DNA of 56,291 bases from Acanthaster planci (Eukaryota > Echinodermata > Asteroidea > Valvatida > Acanthasteridae). Below, one piece after another: positions 15,291 through 27,436 of this stretch. A program made the position numbers and the translations under genes. The DNA lies in the NCBI RefSeq assembly GCF_001949145.1, contig NW_019091491.1, positions 196,986 to 253,276 on the forward strand, written 5' to 3'. The first letter of the stretch is position 1; each line of letters opens with the position of its first letter. The notes beneath the pieces were generated by a model that searched no databases, was not told where the DNA came from, and saw only the letters and a list, made by a program, of their open reading frames with translations.

Positions 15291-15361
15291 TTTGTTGTTT
15301 GTTTGTTTGTTTGTATGTTTGTTTGTTTGTTGGGGTGTTTGTTTGTTTGTTTGTTTGTTTA
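15291..15361 (+). repeat. TTTG microsatellite
   Basis: Tetranucleotide TTTG/GTTT run interrupted by TGTATG and TGGGGTG. It explains the Cys/Val/Phe- and Lys/Gln/Thr/Asn-rich open frames seen here on both strands, which are not genes. Confidence 0.95.
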
Positions 15362-16433
15362 TTGCTACTCTCAAGCTGTCACTTCTTGCCCTTTGCTGAA
15401 AAGAGACTTCGTTCCGACGAAAAGGTCTAAAACTCATGATTGATTCCAAGTATCTTTCTGAAGAGGCGAATTATATCTCTAACCTTTGAACATACTGCCA
15501 CAAAAAGAGATGTCCTTTAAATACCAGTCTGGATTTCATTTCTAAAATAATTCTCTAAAATGTGTCAAAATTACACTCATAACTTTAACACCTGTTTACC
15601 CTGCGGCTGTTTGCTGAACCACGATTCCCGCTGGCAAGGCAGGAAATTTTAGACTGTTGAATTTTTCCGAACGCAAAGTAGCTAATTCAAGGCTTCTCGG
15701 TATGTGTCATGCCCGCGTGTTGTCATCAAGTCAAGGCCCATGATTTCGTTTGAAGCCAACTGACCTCTTTCTTAGAAATTTAACAGACCATAATCGCTGA
15801 CGCGCACTCACGTGTGTCACGTACCAAAATAATGGTCAGAACAAGAATGGAAGTTTTTCTTTACAAGACACTTATAAATAGCTTCTCTGCTACGCCCAGC
15901 AAACGTGCCAGACTGTTAAAATTGTAGCCAGGATCTTGAAGAAAAAAATCTGAAAGACATCTATCAAGTAACGATGTAATCAAGTAACGGGGCTAATAAA
16001 ACGCACACAACTTGCCATCCGCACAGTGACACAAATCGCGCTAGTGTAGAAATCCCTGAGACATATTGATGGGTAATAATTATGAATGTCGTCCAGTTCC
16101 ACCTGTTAGTTTTTACCAGTGAAAATCATTTTTGTCTCAGTTTATCGGGTTGAAATGGCTGTCCTATCCAATCCTTTTCTTATTCAACGCAAGGAAGCCT
16201 TCTGCTTCTGTGGAGCTATGGTTTCTGACTGCTATTTTTTTTTATCCTAGTAATGTGTGCTGTATTGTTGACTTTCTGGTATGTCCTTTTGGCAGCGCCT
16301 TTTTTTATTGGACGCAGTGAGTATTGTGCTTAGGGCCGACGGGGAAAAAATGAGGCTTACGAAGGTATCACAGTGAGATTTTCTCCATTTTCAATTTTAG
16401 AAAAGCTTCAAACTAGCTTTAGTACACATCAGC

Positions 16434-16797
16434 GGCGTAAATCTCTGCTGGAAATGGGGGGCGGATGGCAGATGGGGAAAGGTGGGGTTGACACGACAAT
16501 TTGAAAAGTCAGGGGGCGTGACACACTATGACTCTATATATGTTTAGAGGTCGATGTTCGTGATACTAATGTTCATCTGTAGTACGTGTTCAGAATGACA
16601 GATTTATGGCTTTTTTAATTGTCCTCCTTTTTGAGTGATATTCAATGCATTTTAGTCGCTGGAAGTCCGAAATTCTTCAAAATCCACTTCAATTAATTTG
16701 CTCACCACAAAATAAGTAGGGGAATAATTCAGTAGCCTTTGCCCCCACCTGAAAAAGTGGGAAGGGTGTATACACCCCTACCCCCGGGATTTACGCC
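16434..16797 (+). mobile_element. MITE-like element, family A copy 2, with terminal inverted repeats
   Basis: Begins GGCGTAAATC (16434-16443) and ends with the exact reverse complement GATTTACGCC (16788-16797), about 364 bp apart, with no coding capacity. The interior matches 2274-2640. This is the structure of a non-autonomous DNA transposon. A target-site duplication is not clear. Confidence 0.65.
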
Positions 16798-17814
16798 CAT
16801 ATGGTACATATCTTATTGAGCTTGACCTGCAATTTGAACCTTCCGCTCTTACACCAGCGCTACAACCTGAAATTGTTGCCAGTGTCACAGTTATGACTGT
16901 AGAGGGCCTTTAAAACCAGGGGACACAGTCCGGTCATTCCTTCATGTTTTGACCCAGTGTGTCCGATCTTGGAGGGATATTAATCTGATTGGTCCTTCCA
17001 GTTCATCTTAATATCAATCTTTTTCTATGGTCTTAACTATATTTCCACCCACCTATCTTTTTCTTTGTCTCGTCTTTGAAATACCGCAACGACAAGTCTT
17101 TCTCCGTCGCCCTTTCATTGAGACTCAGTGTCAGTTTTTCATTATTTTTCTTGGCCAACGGCAAAAATAAGACTAAGTTATGAAATTTTTCAAATTCAAC
17201 AATGTCTGGATCACAACTAACCGAAGTTAAGTTGAAGCCCTATGTTAAAAAAATGCACAATGCAAAGATCAAACAATAATTTTACACCATGCGCCCTTTC
17301 GAAGTTTTTCATGATAACTGAAAGCTTATTTACATAAAACTATCAAAAACTTGCACAACTACAGCGACGAAATACCACAAGTGTTTTTAACGTATAAGTT
17401 AACAAAAACACTTGGACCTACTTACATCGGACCTTGTGACCTTTCCATGAGTCACCAGACGCAAGAGTATGCATGTATAATGCCTCCTTACAATTACTAA
17501 CATTGAACCGAAATTTAAACAATGGCTTGGGTAAAATTATCACCATGACATAACTATTTTTGACGTCAGTACGGCTGATGATGCTTGCTTGACCCTTATA
17601 TGACCCAATGATTGTTTGTATTGTTACATGTAGTTTGTATTGTTTGATTGATAAATTCGCCAGGAATGTCAACGAAGCTCAACAGATTCCAGTACTGGGT
17701 GGAGTGGGCGTGCCATACTTTTGGGGGGCACAGAGTGACAACAAATGGAAAGCAAAAGTGGATATGAAACACGAACAACGGTTTTGTCAACCAATGAGAC
17801 AATATTTACAAAAA

Positions 17815-18078
17815 GGTCATTTGGGAGACATATTGTGGTAAATTTTTCAGCATTAGGGAGACATTGGCTTTTAGGGAGACATTTCAGTGTCTCCCTATTT
17901 TCAAACTACCAGAAGGAGGCCAAATTTTATTGTCCAAATTTTGAGAAATAATAGATTAGGGTCTAAAATGAAAACATACAAAATTTCGTTCAGATCAGTC
18001 TAAGGAATATTGAATTATGGGACAGTTAAGTTGGAAAAATTTTATTCTCGTTCTTATGGGAATGTCTTCCTAATGACC
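17815..18078 (+). mobile_element. MITE-like element with AGGGAGACAT subrepeats
   Basis: Ends are GGTCATTTGGGAGACAT (17815-17831) and, in reverse complement, GGTCATTAGGAAGACAT (18062-18078), imperfect inverted repeats of 17 bp. The interior has further GGGAGACAT units near 17859 and 17875 and an inverted one (TGTCTCCCT) near 17888. 264 bp, non-coding. Confidence 0.6.
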
Positions 18079-21000
18079 CATTAGCGGTAATGATAATTAC
18101 CATACGTATTACGAGTGAAACCTCACCGACTGATGACGTACGCATAAAAGTCTTCAATAGGATCGAGCGTATAGGGCCTTGGTGTTTTCGTAATTATCAT
18201 GGCGCACAATACCTCTTCGTAAAAAGTATCCAGGTAACTCGTGTACATAATGTACAGTTTATCTGTCTGGTAATGTACATGTACATATGTACTTCAGCAT
18301 GTTCAGCTTGTAGACCCCTCATACATTACCTTCTATTAAACGGGTGGCCAAAATTTGCAGAAATATCAGCCTTGGTTAGTGTCAGGTTTTACCTCAAAAT
18401 ATACAATTTCCTATTTATTTGAAAGAGGACCGTATTTTGTATTTACTATTGAGTGTTTATTGTTTATTATTTGTCATTGTGATAGCTACGTAACTTTTCT
18501 ACACCTTAGGTTTTTCACTGACGGCCAGCCATAGTTTTCCCGCCATTGGTAAACAAAACTACGATTGTGACGTAGAATTGTTATGAATTGTTATGATAAC
18601 AAATGTCATGAGAAAGCGTGAATCATCAACCAATATCTCGCCGATTGGCGGCCTTTTATATTCCAGATGTCATGCTTTTTTATTCCATTGATGATACGCT
18701 ACACTGTAGTGAATAAGTATAAGTAGGCCCTATACTTTTATGAGTCAGCGCACGTTTGTCCTATTTTTACAGCTCATCGTTTGACAAGTTTTCGTCTCGT
18801 GAGAACAACCTTCATATTTTGCAATTACTTCCAGATTGACAACGTTTACTAATTTTTAGCTGTACCTCAAAACGTCTGACACCACTTTTCAAATTCACGT
18901 TTACATAAACTAGGAAAGATTAATAAGTACTTGTGTCACGTGACAGTGTTCTAAGGAATTAAGACGTTTACAGAAAATTTGTTACTTCAGCAGTACTTTG
19001 TGTGGTTGTTGTGATGTTAAACTATTGTTCTCTTCCTTAAACAACTTGATTAAACAAAACGATTGGTTGAGAAATTTAATTACAACCAATTTCAATGCTC
19101 ATCAAATTATACAGGTAATATTGTTTTTGCCACATATAATCTTCAATCATTTTTGGTTTTGGATACTTGCTATTAAATATATTTTGCCGACGTTGCTTTT
19201 GTTAATATATTTCTGTTTTGTTTTGATTTTTCCACTTATTCTTTGAAGTTGCTCTGGCATCTTAGTTTTTTAGTTCGCTAGTTTCAGGTGACGAGGATAA
19301 TATCAGATCTATCACCATTCTACGCGTTCATTTTGTGTGGGGCCAGTCAGATTATCATGGTCGGTGTCCATTAAGAAACCTTACCATCTGACATACAATG
19401 GTTGTTTACACAGACTTCTGCCTCAAACATCTTTTTAGATCGTGGTAGTACTATTGTGGCGTCCCTTGGCATCATATCCGCCCACCACTCAGCCGTTCGT
19501 CATGTTTCCTCATGTTTTTCCCTGAAAAGTTCGAAATCCGAACAATTTGCCCTCACTTGGAAAATGAAGGACTGTAGTGTCTGTTGAAAGATAAGGAAAT
19601 GCTGAATTACTGGAGTTCTTGCAATTACTGACACCGAATGATCTTACATGTTATCCGCTTTATTGAGTGTCACTGGACGCTTTTCTTAGAAGCCGTATAT
19701 AGCGGCTTCAGTGCTTCTATCAGCTATGCTGATTGATGATGTCAACAGTCGTGCCCGGGGGTAAGTGTGAATTGACCTTGTTTGGTTTAAAAGCTGGGTG
19801 CTCTGGGTCCGGGCATAGAGCAAGGACCTAGCTCCTCCTAGCTAGCTCTGTGCTCAAAGGGACTAGAGAACCATTCCACAAATCACTGAAAAAATGTGTT
19901 GTTAACACACCGTGGTGTATTTTTTTTCGGTTTGCTAAAATTGCTGATTTAAAATAGTTGATAGTATTGGGAGTAGATTGCGGTTAAAGTTAACAGCTTC
20001 TTGTAACTGATGTACATCAGCGCAATAAGTGAGTTACCTTTGAAATGGTTCCTTCTACGAAAGATGGATGTAAATTTAAAGAGTTTGTAACGAGTCGTGT
20101 GCCAGTTAAAACAGTCAAATAATTTGAAAAGCATGGTTTTAGGAGGGGAACCTCCTTCAAGTTGAAGGCGTGCTGTTAGGAGTGCATAGACACTAATGAC
20201 AAGAGAAAGGGACTTATACCCCTCCTGGTCTTCATGCACATTGTCCCTTAAGTATAATTCACACCCTCTCGAAAGGTTAACAAAACCTCGTACCAATTAT
20301 AGTTTATTTTCCTGGTATTAAACTGTATCCTGAGAGGGAATTCTGGGAAACACAGAGTTTCATAATAGATTGAATTATTAGTCCTCGGATGTAATGTGTG
20401 CGTTTCATTCAGTTTGGGTTCATATCATTTCAATAAATGAACTCTAACCTGAGCAGCTTTGAATTGTACCCTCTACTCAAGTAACCCGCCTCCGCCACCA
20501 CCCTACCCACATACATCCGGCGCTTATCATAAGGTCTTGTTCCCTCCAATGATTAGATTTTTTGTTTGCTGTTTTCAATTTGTGTAATGGACGCACAGGG
20601 TTCATATTTTTCCGAGAGTGAAGGCGTTAATGGGGAATATACACTTTTGTGAGGGCGGATTGCTCAACTAAATTATGGGCTTATCATAGGTTTTGTTTTT
20701 AATGATGGGATTATAATGTACACGTACAATTTACATGTTCTGTTTATTTCAATATTGAAGGAACTCTGGGGAAGAACTATTGAAAGCATTTTGAAAAGTT
20801 CAAAGTTCGACCTGCAACTTTGAGTTCTGTATTTTACCGTACTGATGTAACCGTTTGGTTACCCAAGAGATTAAAGTTAGACATTGTATCGCTGCACCAC
20901 ATTGCCTCCTAAATCAGGGTGGTTTGGACACAAACCTTCAAAATGCACCTCTGTGTCTTAGTTAACCCGATTTTAAACTTTTGTTTCACCATTTCATGGG

Positions 21001-21282
21001 GTATTTTACTGCCTTTTAGTTCTTATGCTAATGAGATTTCCACATTCATGAGCAAAACTGCAATGTCATCCTTGGAAGAAAGCCTCAATGTTAAGTTGTT
21101 GATTTAGAAACAAGTCCTGCTCTTTTGTAGATCTTGCTGGACTAAATTTGATCTTCTTTGCTGATTCATTGTTGTTCATGCATATAGCAATAAGCAAGCA
21201 TCTATCTCTTTCTCAGAAACATTTTCAATGAGTAGGCCTAAATTCTGGTTTCACAATTTGAACAGAAAACCCTGTGTACTGA

Positions 21283-21360
21283 ACCATGGAGGAAGGACAC
21301 GGAAGGAGTTAGAACTCTGGCATTTCAAAGTGCTCGATGAGCATCTCCTTCCTCCATGGT
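21283..21360. repeat. 15-bp perfect inverted repeat, 48-bp spacer
   Basis: ACCATGGAGGAAGGA at 21283-21297 and TCCTTCCTCCATGGT at 21346-21360. No coding or RNA-gene context is recognised. Confidence 0.85.
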
Positions 21361-24300
21361 CACAGCAACATTACCTTAAGTCACCGTCGTCCAGGCTAGG
21401 AAAGCATGCTGTTTTCATTGAATTTAACCAAATAAGAATTTGAAAGAGTGTTCATACATCGAAGAAGAGTACAGAGTTGTAGGAAAATTAAGAAAAATTC
21501 ATTGGAGCTGCACTCCATTGGAGCCAACTCCGAGAATTAAATTGAATTCAAAACCCTGATTTCAAAAGGTTTAGGGCGAATTGTATCTAAAGCTGAATAC
21601 CATAAGCAATTCTTAGCCAGCCGTGGTCTTTTATCGTAGGAGGCCAGACTGACGAGTGGGCGGGGATAATGAAAGGAAAAGGCGTGGGTGGCATTGAGTG
21701 AGCTTCATTAGGCCGACCTTCCATGATGGATATAAACAGGAGTTTAAACATTAGCCAGAAGTTAGCAGTTAACATGCTTGCATGGGATGGGCAAGGTATA
21801 TATATTCGTTTGAAAAAAAAAAAAGACACTACCCCTCCCCCAAAAACCCAGAAACACGCAGGGGGTATGAAGCAACAGTATCGGTGATGAGAAAGAGGAA
21901 TAACTTTGCTTATGAAGGGGTTATCGGTATAGGATCGTCTCGGTATAATTTGTTCAGCAAATACTGAATATTTTGGGGAATAGGTTTGTTACAATGAACT
22001 AGAAGAAACTTCACTGTATATTGCTGTGGTGTTGCTGGAGAGATTTGTCATGGTGGAGACGGCACAGATTACGCACACAGCACGCAAGGGGCTTACTGCA
22101 AACAGCAATATGATTTTCTGAGAGCCTGATATATACTGACCCGACGTGCTGGCAATAGTTTAAGCTTCTAATTGATCACGTCGTGTTTTCGTATTAACTC
22201 TCATGAAGCCATGTTGTTGAGAGCATGTGTTTAATCTGTGAAAGCCGCAAAATTTTAAGCCCGTAAGATGTTAAAAGCATGATTAATGAAAAAATATTAT
22301 GAGACGCTGTTAATGAAAACTGTTAAATGATTTGTATTTAATACAATTTATTCAAATTTGAACGTGAAGGGTCGTCAGCAAGATGGTGAATACTGGTCGT
22401 TAGCGATGACACTGCTTGTAATTTAGTGTAATCGCAGTGTTTGCCGAAAATGATTCCGAAATGTGCAAACATTTCCTTTAAAACCTAAAATTAATTATAC
22501 ATATGGTTTTTTAGCTTGAATAATGCCAATACACGAAAATCCATACCGAATGCTATGCCTTATATCGACAGTCGTTAAATTTATTCGGAGTCACTCGTCA
22601 AGCGTGGCTGATTATTAGAAGAACAATGGGTACTGCAGTCTAAACCATTGACACGTGTAATCAACACGACAGTATCAAACTGTGAAAGATTTCAGTGCAA
22701 TCATTCTGTGTTTCAACAGGGCAAATTAAATATACACGCACCAGCTAGAGGAAATGCAAATAAAAGTGATTAGTCATTGGAGACCAATCCGAATAAAATA
22801 TGCATAAATCATGAGACTATGGCCCGAAGTCATTGTTCGTAGCTGGAAGGACTGTTATACGCATCCAGTGAAAATGATGATTTTGCTGGGTATCCATCCA
22901 AACATAATTATCTCTCGCGAAACACGTTGAAAACATTGCCAAATGTCCATGAATTAAGGTAAATAAGGTTAAGTCACAGAGGCCCAAAAATATTTGGCAG
23001 TCCAAAGTTTGCGTCAACATCAGACACATGAAAATGCGTGTACAAATGTCCATTCAGCTGTTAAATTCCCCCCTTCCTCAATTCCACCAACAATTCATTT
23101 CCTTGAACATGTATTTCCTGTTGGTGAAGATTTCCCCAAAACATACAAGCTTAAATTAGAAATATTCAACTTGCTAATGCATGCACAAGGTGTTCACCGA
23201 TTCGTTTTCAAATCAAGAACAGACGTCCTTTTAAAATTCCCTGAGCTGACAAAATATTAACTAGCTTTCAACATAAAAAAGTTTCTTGCATGGAAAAAAG
23301 GTGAATGGCGTTTATAAGATCCTCCCTGCAAATAAACACGAAATCTTATTCTTATCAAATTAAATCTTCTAAGAAAAACAAATAAAACACTTAAAACCAA
23401 ACAATAACAGGTCGTAGTTCAAATAAAATATTGCTTATTCAGAGAAGTTCATCGAAATCGTTGTAAAACCTAACGATCACGAAAGTTCCCCTTCCTTCTC
23501 GAGACAGGAAACTTTGGTCTACATGTCCCCATTAGTTGTTTCCTGAGGAAACTTGAGCATGAATTTTGGAACAGAGACGGTAAGATGCACATCTTGACGT
23601 CAGAATGGATAAGCTCATCTTAATCCACGGCCTTATCAAACAACAAGTTACGACAGAGAGAAAGTGTTCCATTATCATTTGCGTCACTCGTCTGTTCTGT
23701 CGCTCTTGGAATCAGCTGTTTTCGTCTTGTATTTGTTTTCAATGAGACACCACGCGTGTTTAAGAGTTATTCCAAGTATTAGACAAATTTTCTGACCAAA
23801 ATGAGTCAATTCCTGTATGAAATCGATATATTTGACGTGTACATGTGTTACGACCAATCTGGGTCTCACATTAAGTGTACGCGTTAATACCTTATATGAG
23901 CTAGCTGGATTTCTATGTGAAAGGAGCGAACGAGATCCGCACGTGCGCATAACGCTTCACACTCAAAGCTTGTCACACAGACAGTTTTGCAACTGATTTT
24001 TCGAGATGTGATTTTCAGTTAGCAGATCTTTTTACCATATGCAGGTTTAATGGGAATTATACAACACCTGCATAAATCCCCGTCATCTGATTGGTAGATT
24101 GTTGATCACATGGCATTGAATTATTTGTACCAACACTCAGCACTCGCAAGACGCACACGCAACATGCACGCAGACTTCAAAAGGATTATAACAACTGTGT
24201 GTTAGAAATGAATAACTTCAAACGCCTCCGAATAGATTGCACTGCGGCTTCTACCGGTACAAGTTTTTCAATGGCAAAATTACGAGCGATCAAGCTCCGC

Positions 24301-25579
24301 AAGTTTCACAATTCTGCAAAATAATGATAAGAACTTGTTTTTGTAAGTAATGCTGATTGGAATATTGTGTCAGAAAATTAACGGATTCACAACTGGACAA
24401 CTTCCAGTTTGAATCAGTTAATTGATCCAGCTGTATTCAGAAAATCCAATGACAGGGATTTATACAGGTGTTATATAAAACAAATAATGAATGTGCAATG
24501 GTAAGCATAATTGCTTCAGAATTGGAATATTGGAATAGATCATTTCATCTGTCACTTCATGCAATTACTTTTACCATCGCACTCATAAGCATTCATTATT
24601 TATACTATATACTAAGCTACATTATGTATACTATAACATGCCATGGCTGTTAAAAATACATCAAAAATGGAGTTGAGACACTGTAGGCCTATACCAGTAC
24701 GACTTCAACATGGTTATAATTCTCCAACGAATTGCCTATGAATGGCTGATTTGACAAGATCATGTCGCTGTGACCAAAGTTTGACTACTTGAACAACGGC
24801 AAATCTTACGCAATTTCTGCACAGCGATAATCCTGGATTTTCTTGGCACACAATAATGATGACGCATCCTTGAGTAACAAAATTAACATTTCAACTGGCC
24901 GAACTGTTGAGATATTGGCCAAGTCATCTCGTTTTGTAAGTCAGCACAAATCGAAACAAGGCGTTGGCTGTTAACAATGATACCGTCTGCCCGAGGCATT
25001 GTGCATTAGTGCGCGTGCAGACAACAAACCATTCAATGGACGGAAGCGCCTCGAAAAAAGCAATAATACGCCATGTGATTGATTGAAAAAGAATTGTCTT
25101 TGAACGAAAAATATTCCGCGTGAAAGTTGAATTTAAGTTTAATGTACTTGGGTGTCTTCTTGTTTTAAGTTAAGCCGATAAGACATTATGCTGTGTAAAA
25201 TTAACAGCATTTTCTTCAGTGTCATTGCCGAGAATTTATTGAAAAGTCTACATCTACTTACGGATATTTAAAACTGTTAAGCGTCATAATCTGATTCAAA
25301 TTTATTCGCTCGTTAAGGAAACGGAGACATTTTCCTTTTTTGGATAGATATTAATGTATAAATTGATTTTTATGCAAAAAAAGAGCACAAACTTTTCCCC
25401 CGGTGGAGGGTTTGTTTCCCTAATTTATAGTCTGATCTTGAGGTGCCAATGTTTATTGTAATTACACAGTTAGTCAAAATTGCGTTGTCTTCTGGAGACA
25501 TATACCGAGAATGCCCTTGTTATGAATAACGCTCCGGTTATTCCTCAACAGACTCACTTCTGTCGAGGGAGAAATTTGT

Positions 25580-25791
25580 TTTTGGTCAGTATGACATCAT
25601 GTCGTCGGAGAATGTTTGCACCCCTAACCCCTCCGTATAGCCCCGTCCCTTCACCCCGCCCTGCTCTGATGCGTTCAAAGCTTCGTTCCATGGTTGAGAG
25701 AGTTCCCGGGCTTCGGTCCTAAGAAAGTCGGGAAATAAACCCCGTTTTATACGATGCTTTTGGTCAGTATGACATCATGTCGTCGGAGAAT
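25580..25791 (+). repeat. Perfect 34-bp direct repeats flanking a 144-bp insert
   Basis: The 34-mer beginning TTTTGGTCAGTATGACATCA is at 25580-25613 and again, unchanged, at 25758-25791. Between them lie a diverged unit of the C-rich repeat and one copy of the dispersed 83-bp repeat. Confidence 0.9.
25668..25750 (+). repeat. Dispersed 83-bp repeat, copy 1
   Basis: Runs from GATGCGTTCAAAGCTTCG to ATAAACCCCGTTTTA and is about 90% identical to 29256-29337. On the minus strand both copies read LSQPWNEALNAS in the same frame. Confidence 0.85.
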
Positions 25792-25914
25792 ACATCGCGC
25801 TCATGATTTTACTCTCTCAGTCTTTCTACCAAAGAAACCTTTGCTCAAACAGTTTATTTGATGTAATGAACATCCGGCCGAAAGCACTCTGAGATGATGA
25901 TTGCTTTTGAGATT

Positions 25915-26155
25915 GACACCCATGATGTTTGCACCCCCACCCCTCTACACAGCCCGTCCCTTCACCCCACCCTTTCCTTCAGAGTCATTTTAGTTGGACA
26001 CCCATGATGTTTGCACCCCCACCCCTCTACACAGCCCGTCCCTTCACCCCACCCTTTCCTTCAGAGTCATTTTAGTTTGACACCCATGATGTTTACACCC
26101 CCACCCCTCTACACAACCCTGTCCCTTTACCCCACCCCCTCCTACAGAGTCACTG
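25915..26155 (+). repeat. 82-bp C-rich tandem repeat, about 2.9 copies
   Basis: Units start at 25915, 25997 and 26079 with GACACCCATGATGTTT, then a run of CACCCC-rich sequence and CAGAGTCATTTTAG. Copies 1 and 2 are almost identical; copy 3 is diverged and incomplete. A still more diverged relative starts near 25611. The array ends about 1.2 kb before the CBX start codon. Confidence 0.92.
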
Positions 26156-26899
26156 CCTGTTTCCTTACAGCATACTGCTCTACGATTACAGTCACTTGCC
26201 CGACTGTTCGATCTGGGTTTCTCCCCAGATGCAACATTATTTTTTCCTAGTCTAATTCCACTTTAAACACTTCATTTTAGCGTATGGCCTGTAAAGTGCA
26301 ATTTTCTAGATTGCTTCATGAAATGCAATAGTGTGTTGTGCAATGCCTCGTCTTAGTCAGGTCAAACGTCACATATGGCATTGTTGCTACCCCAATTGAT
26401 GTAAGACCACCATCGTGTACATGTGCATGTACGCGTTGTTGATCAACAAACGACATGTAGTTAATTAACTAATGTAAGGTGTATTAATATGAACAGTTTT
26501 GGATTGGGTCCCGTCGAGTTCCGCAATGGCAATGATTTGTACTGCGGTAATATGCAATCATTTTTCTATTCATTTCCCCCATTTTTACTGAATATTGATT
26601 TCACCTCTGTATCAGCTTCGGTTCAACCATGGTTAAACACCTAAACTTTTATTACAGCAACCATGCTTGTGCGGTGTACATGTATATTAAACCAGTGAAT
26701 AATTGTTCATGTTTTTGACCCTTGCGAGAATTGAGCGAATAGATAAAGAGAGAAAAAAACACCCAGTTCAGGTCTGAATCGGATCACTTGTTTAAATTAG
26801 CGCTCTACCGTGAAAGCACTGTGTTGGCTGTTTCCACCTCCATGGTGTTGCGAAGGGGGGTATGGCTGGATTCCCAAAAAAGGTCACATCATTCGCAAC

Positions 26900-27379
26900 A
26901 ATAGCTATGACGTCATGCATGTAAACAGCCTCGTGGAGACGTCACGTGTTCAGTGGCAAGGCTGTCATAGCAGTCGAGCGGTGTTGTGTCAACTCAGCTA
27001 GTCGTTAGTGAGCAGTCCATCCGCACGGACGCAGTCAGCTAGTTGATCTCGTCTGATTGGCTGTGCGCTTAGTGTGCGCTGTCTACATGTACATGTACTT
27101 GGCCATATGCGCACGCCACTGTACCGGTTTAATATACGCACGTACACATGTAGGTAGATTAGTCCATAGTCAACGCAAAAAGCATGCGTACATATGATCA
27201 CAGCAAACCATTCAATAAAACCGACATATGAGTTTGAACGATAAAAATCTCCAACGGCTAGTCGGTAAGGAATACTACCGTGTAATGACAGCTGTCGAGC
27301 GCTTATAAACTCGTCACAATATTTAGGATTGGTTCATTTTGAGAATCCATTGGATTATTTATTGCATCTTTTCACGATC
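26900..27379 (+). promoter_or_regulatory. Candidate promoter and 5' UTR of the CBX gene
   Basis: A TATAAA string at 27304-27309 lies 70 bp before the ATG, which would put transcription start near 27332-27338 and give a 5' UTR of about 45 nt. Further upstream are an ATTGG (reverse CCAAT) at 27056-27060 in a GC-richer block with several CGCA/GCGC strings, a perfect CRE palindrome TGACGTCA at 26908-26915, and CACGTG near 26945. Each motif is short and could be chance. A start further upstream with a non-coding first exon cannot be excluded. Confidence 0.35.
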
Positions 27380-27436
27380 ATGGACGGTGAGAAAGTGTTC
27401 ATTGCTGATTGCATCAAAAAGAGGCGATCGAGACAC
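27380..27436 (+). CDS. CBX: Exon 1 coding part: start codon and first strand of the chromodomain
   Basis: Encodes residues 1-19, MDGEKVFIADCIKKRRSRH. The ATG has A at -3 and G at +4, a strong Kozak context, and is the first in-frame ATG after upstream stops. The open frame continues 5' of it but without another ATG. The segment aligns with the beginning of CBX chromodomains: V6 matches the hydrophobic-clasp valine and F7 the first aromatic-cage residue (Tyr in fly Pc, Phe in vertebrate CBX proteins). Only six residues precede the cage Phe, a shorter N-terminus than vertebrate CBX7. The exon ends in phase 0 at a consensus donor, GTGAGT. Confidence 0.9.

Larger units (their letters stand above)
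1..26899. other. Upstream non-coding DNA, no defensible gene
   Basis: Open frames here are short (at most 115 codons), overlap in several frames, and many begin at non-ATG codons; none shows a domain I recognise or continues through plausible splice sites. Listed separately are a gap, hairpins, MITE-like elements, a microsatellite and a tandem array. Frequent GTAGGCCTAC and TACATGTA palindromes and poly-T or poly-C runs (for example near 2640, 5525 and 14035) are scattered through it. Small exons of a neighbouring gene could be hidden. Confidence 0.6.

Noticed and set aside
15153-15449. Cys/Val/Leu/Phe-rich or Lys/Gln/Thr/Asn-rich proteins on both strands
   Set aside because: Translation of the TTTG microsatellite in different frames.
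27329-27379. N-terminal extension of the CBX protein upstream of 27380
   Set aside because: The frame is open, but the upstream start is a TTG; the first ATG, in strong context, is at 27380, and the extension would begin near the predicted transcription start.
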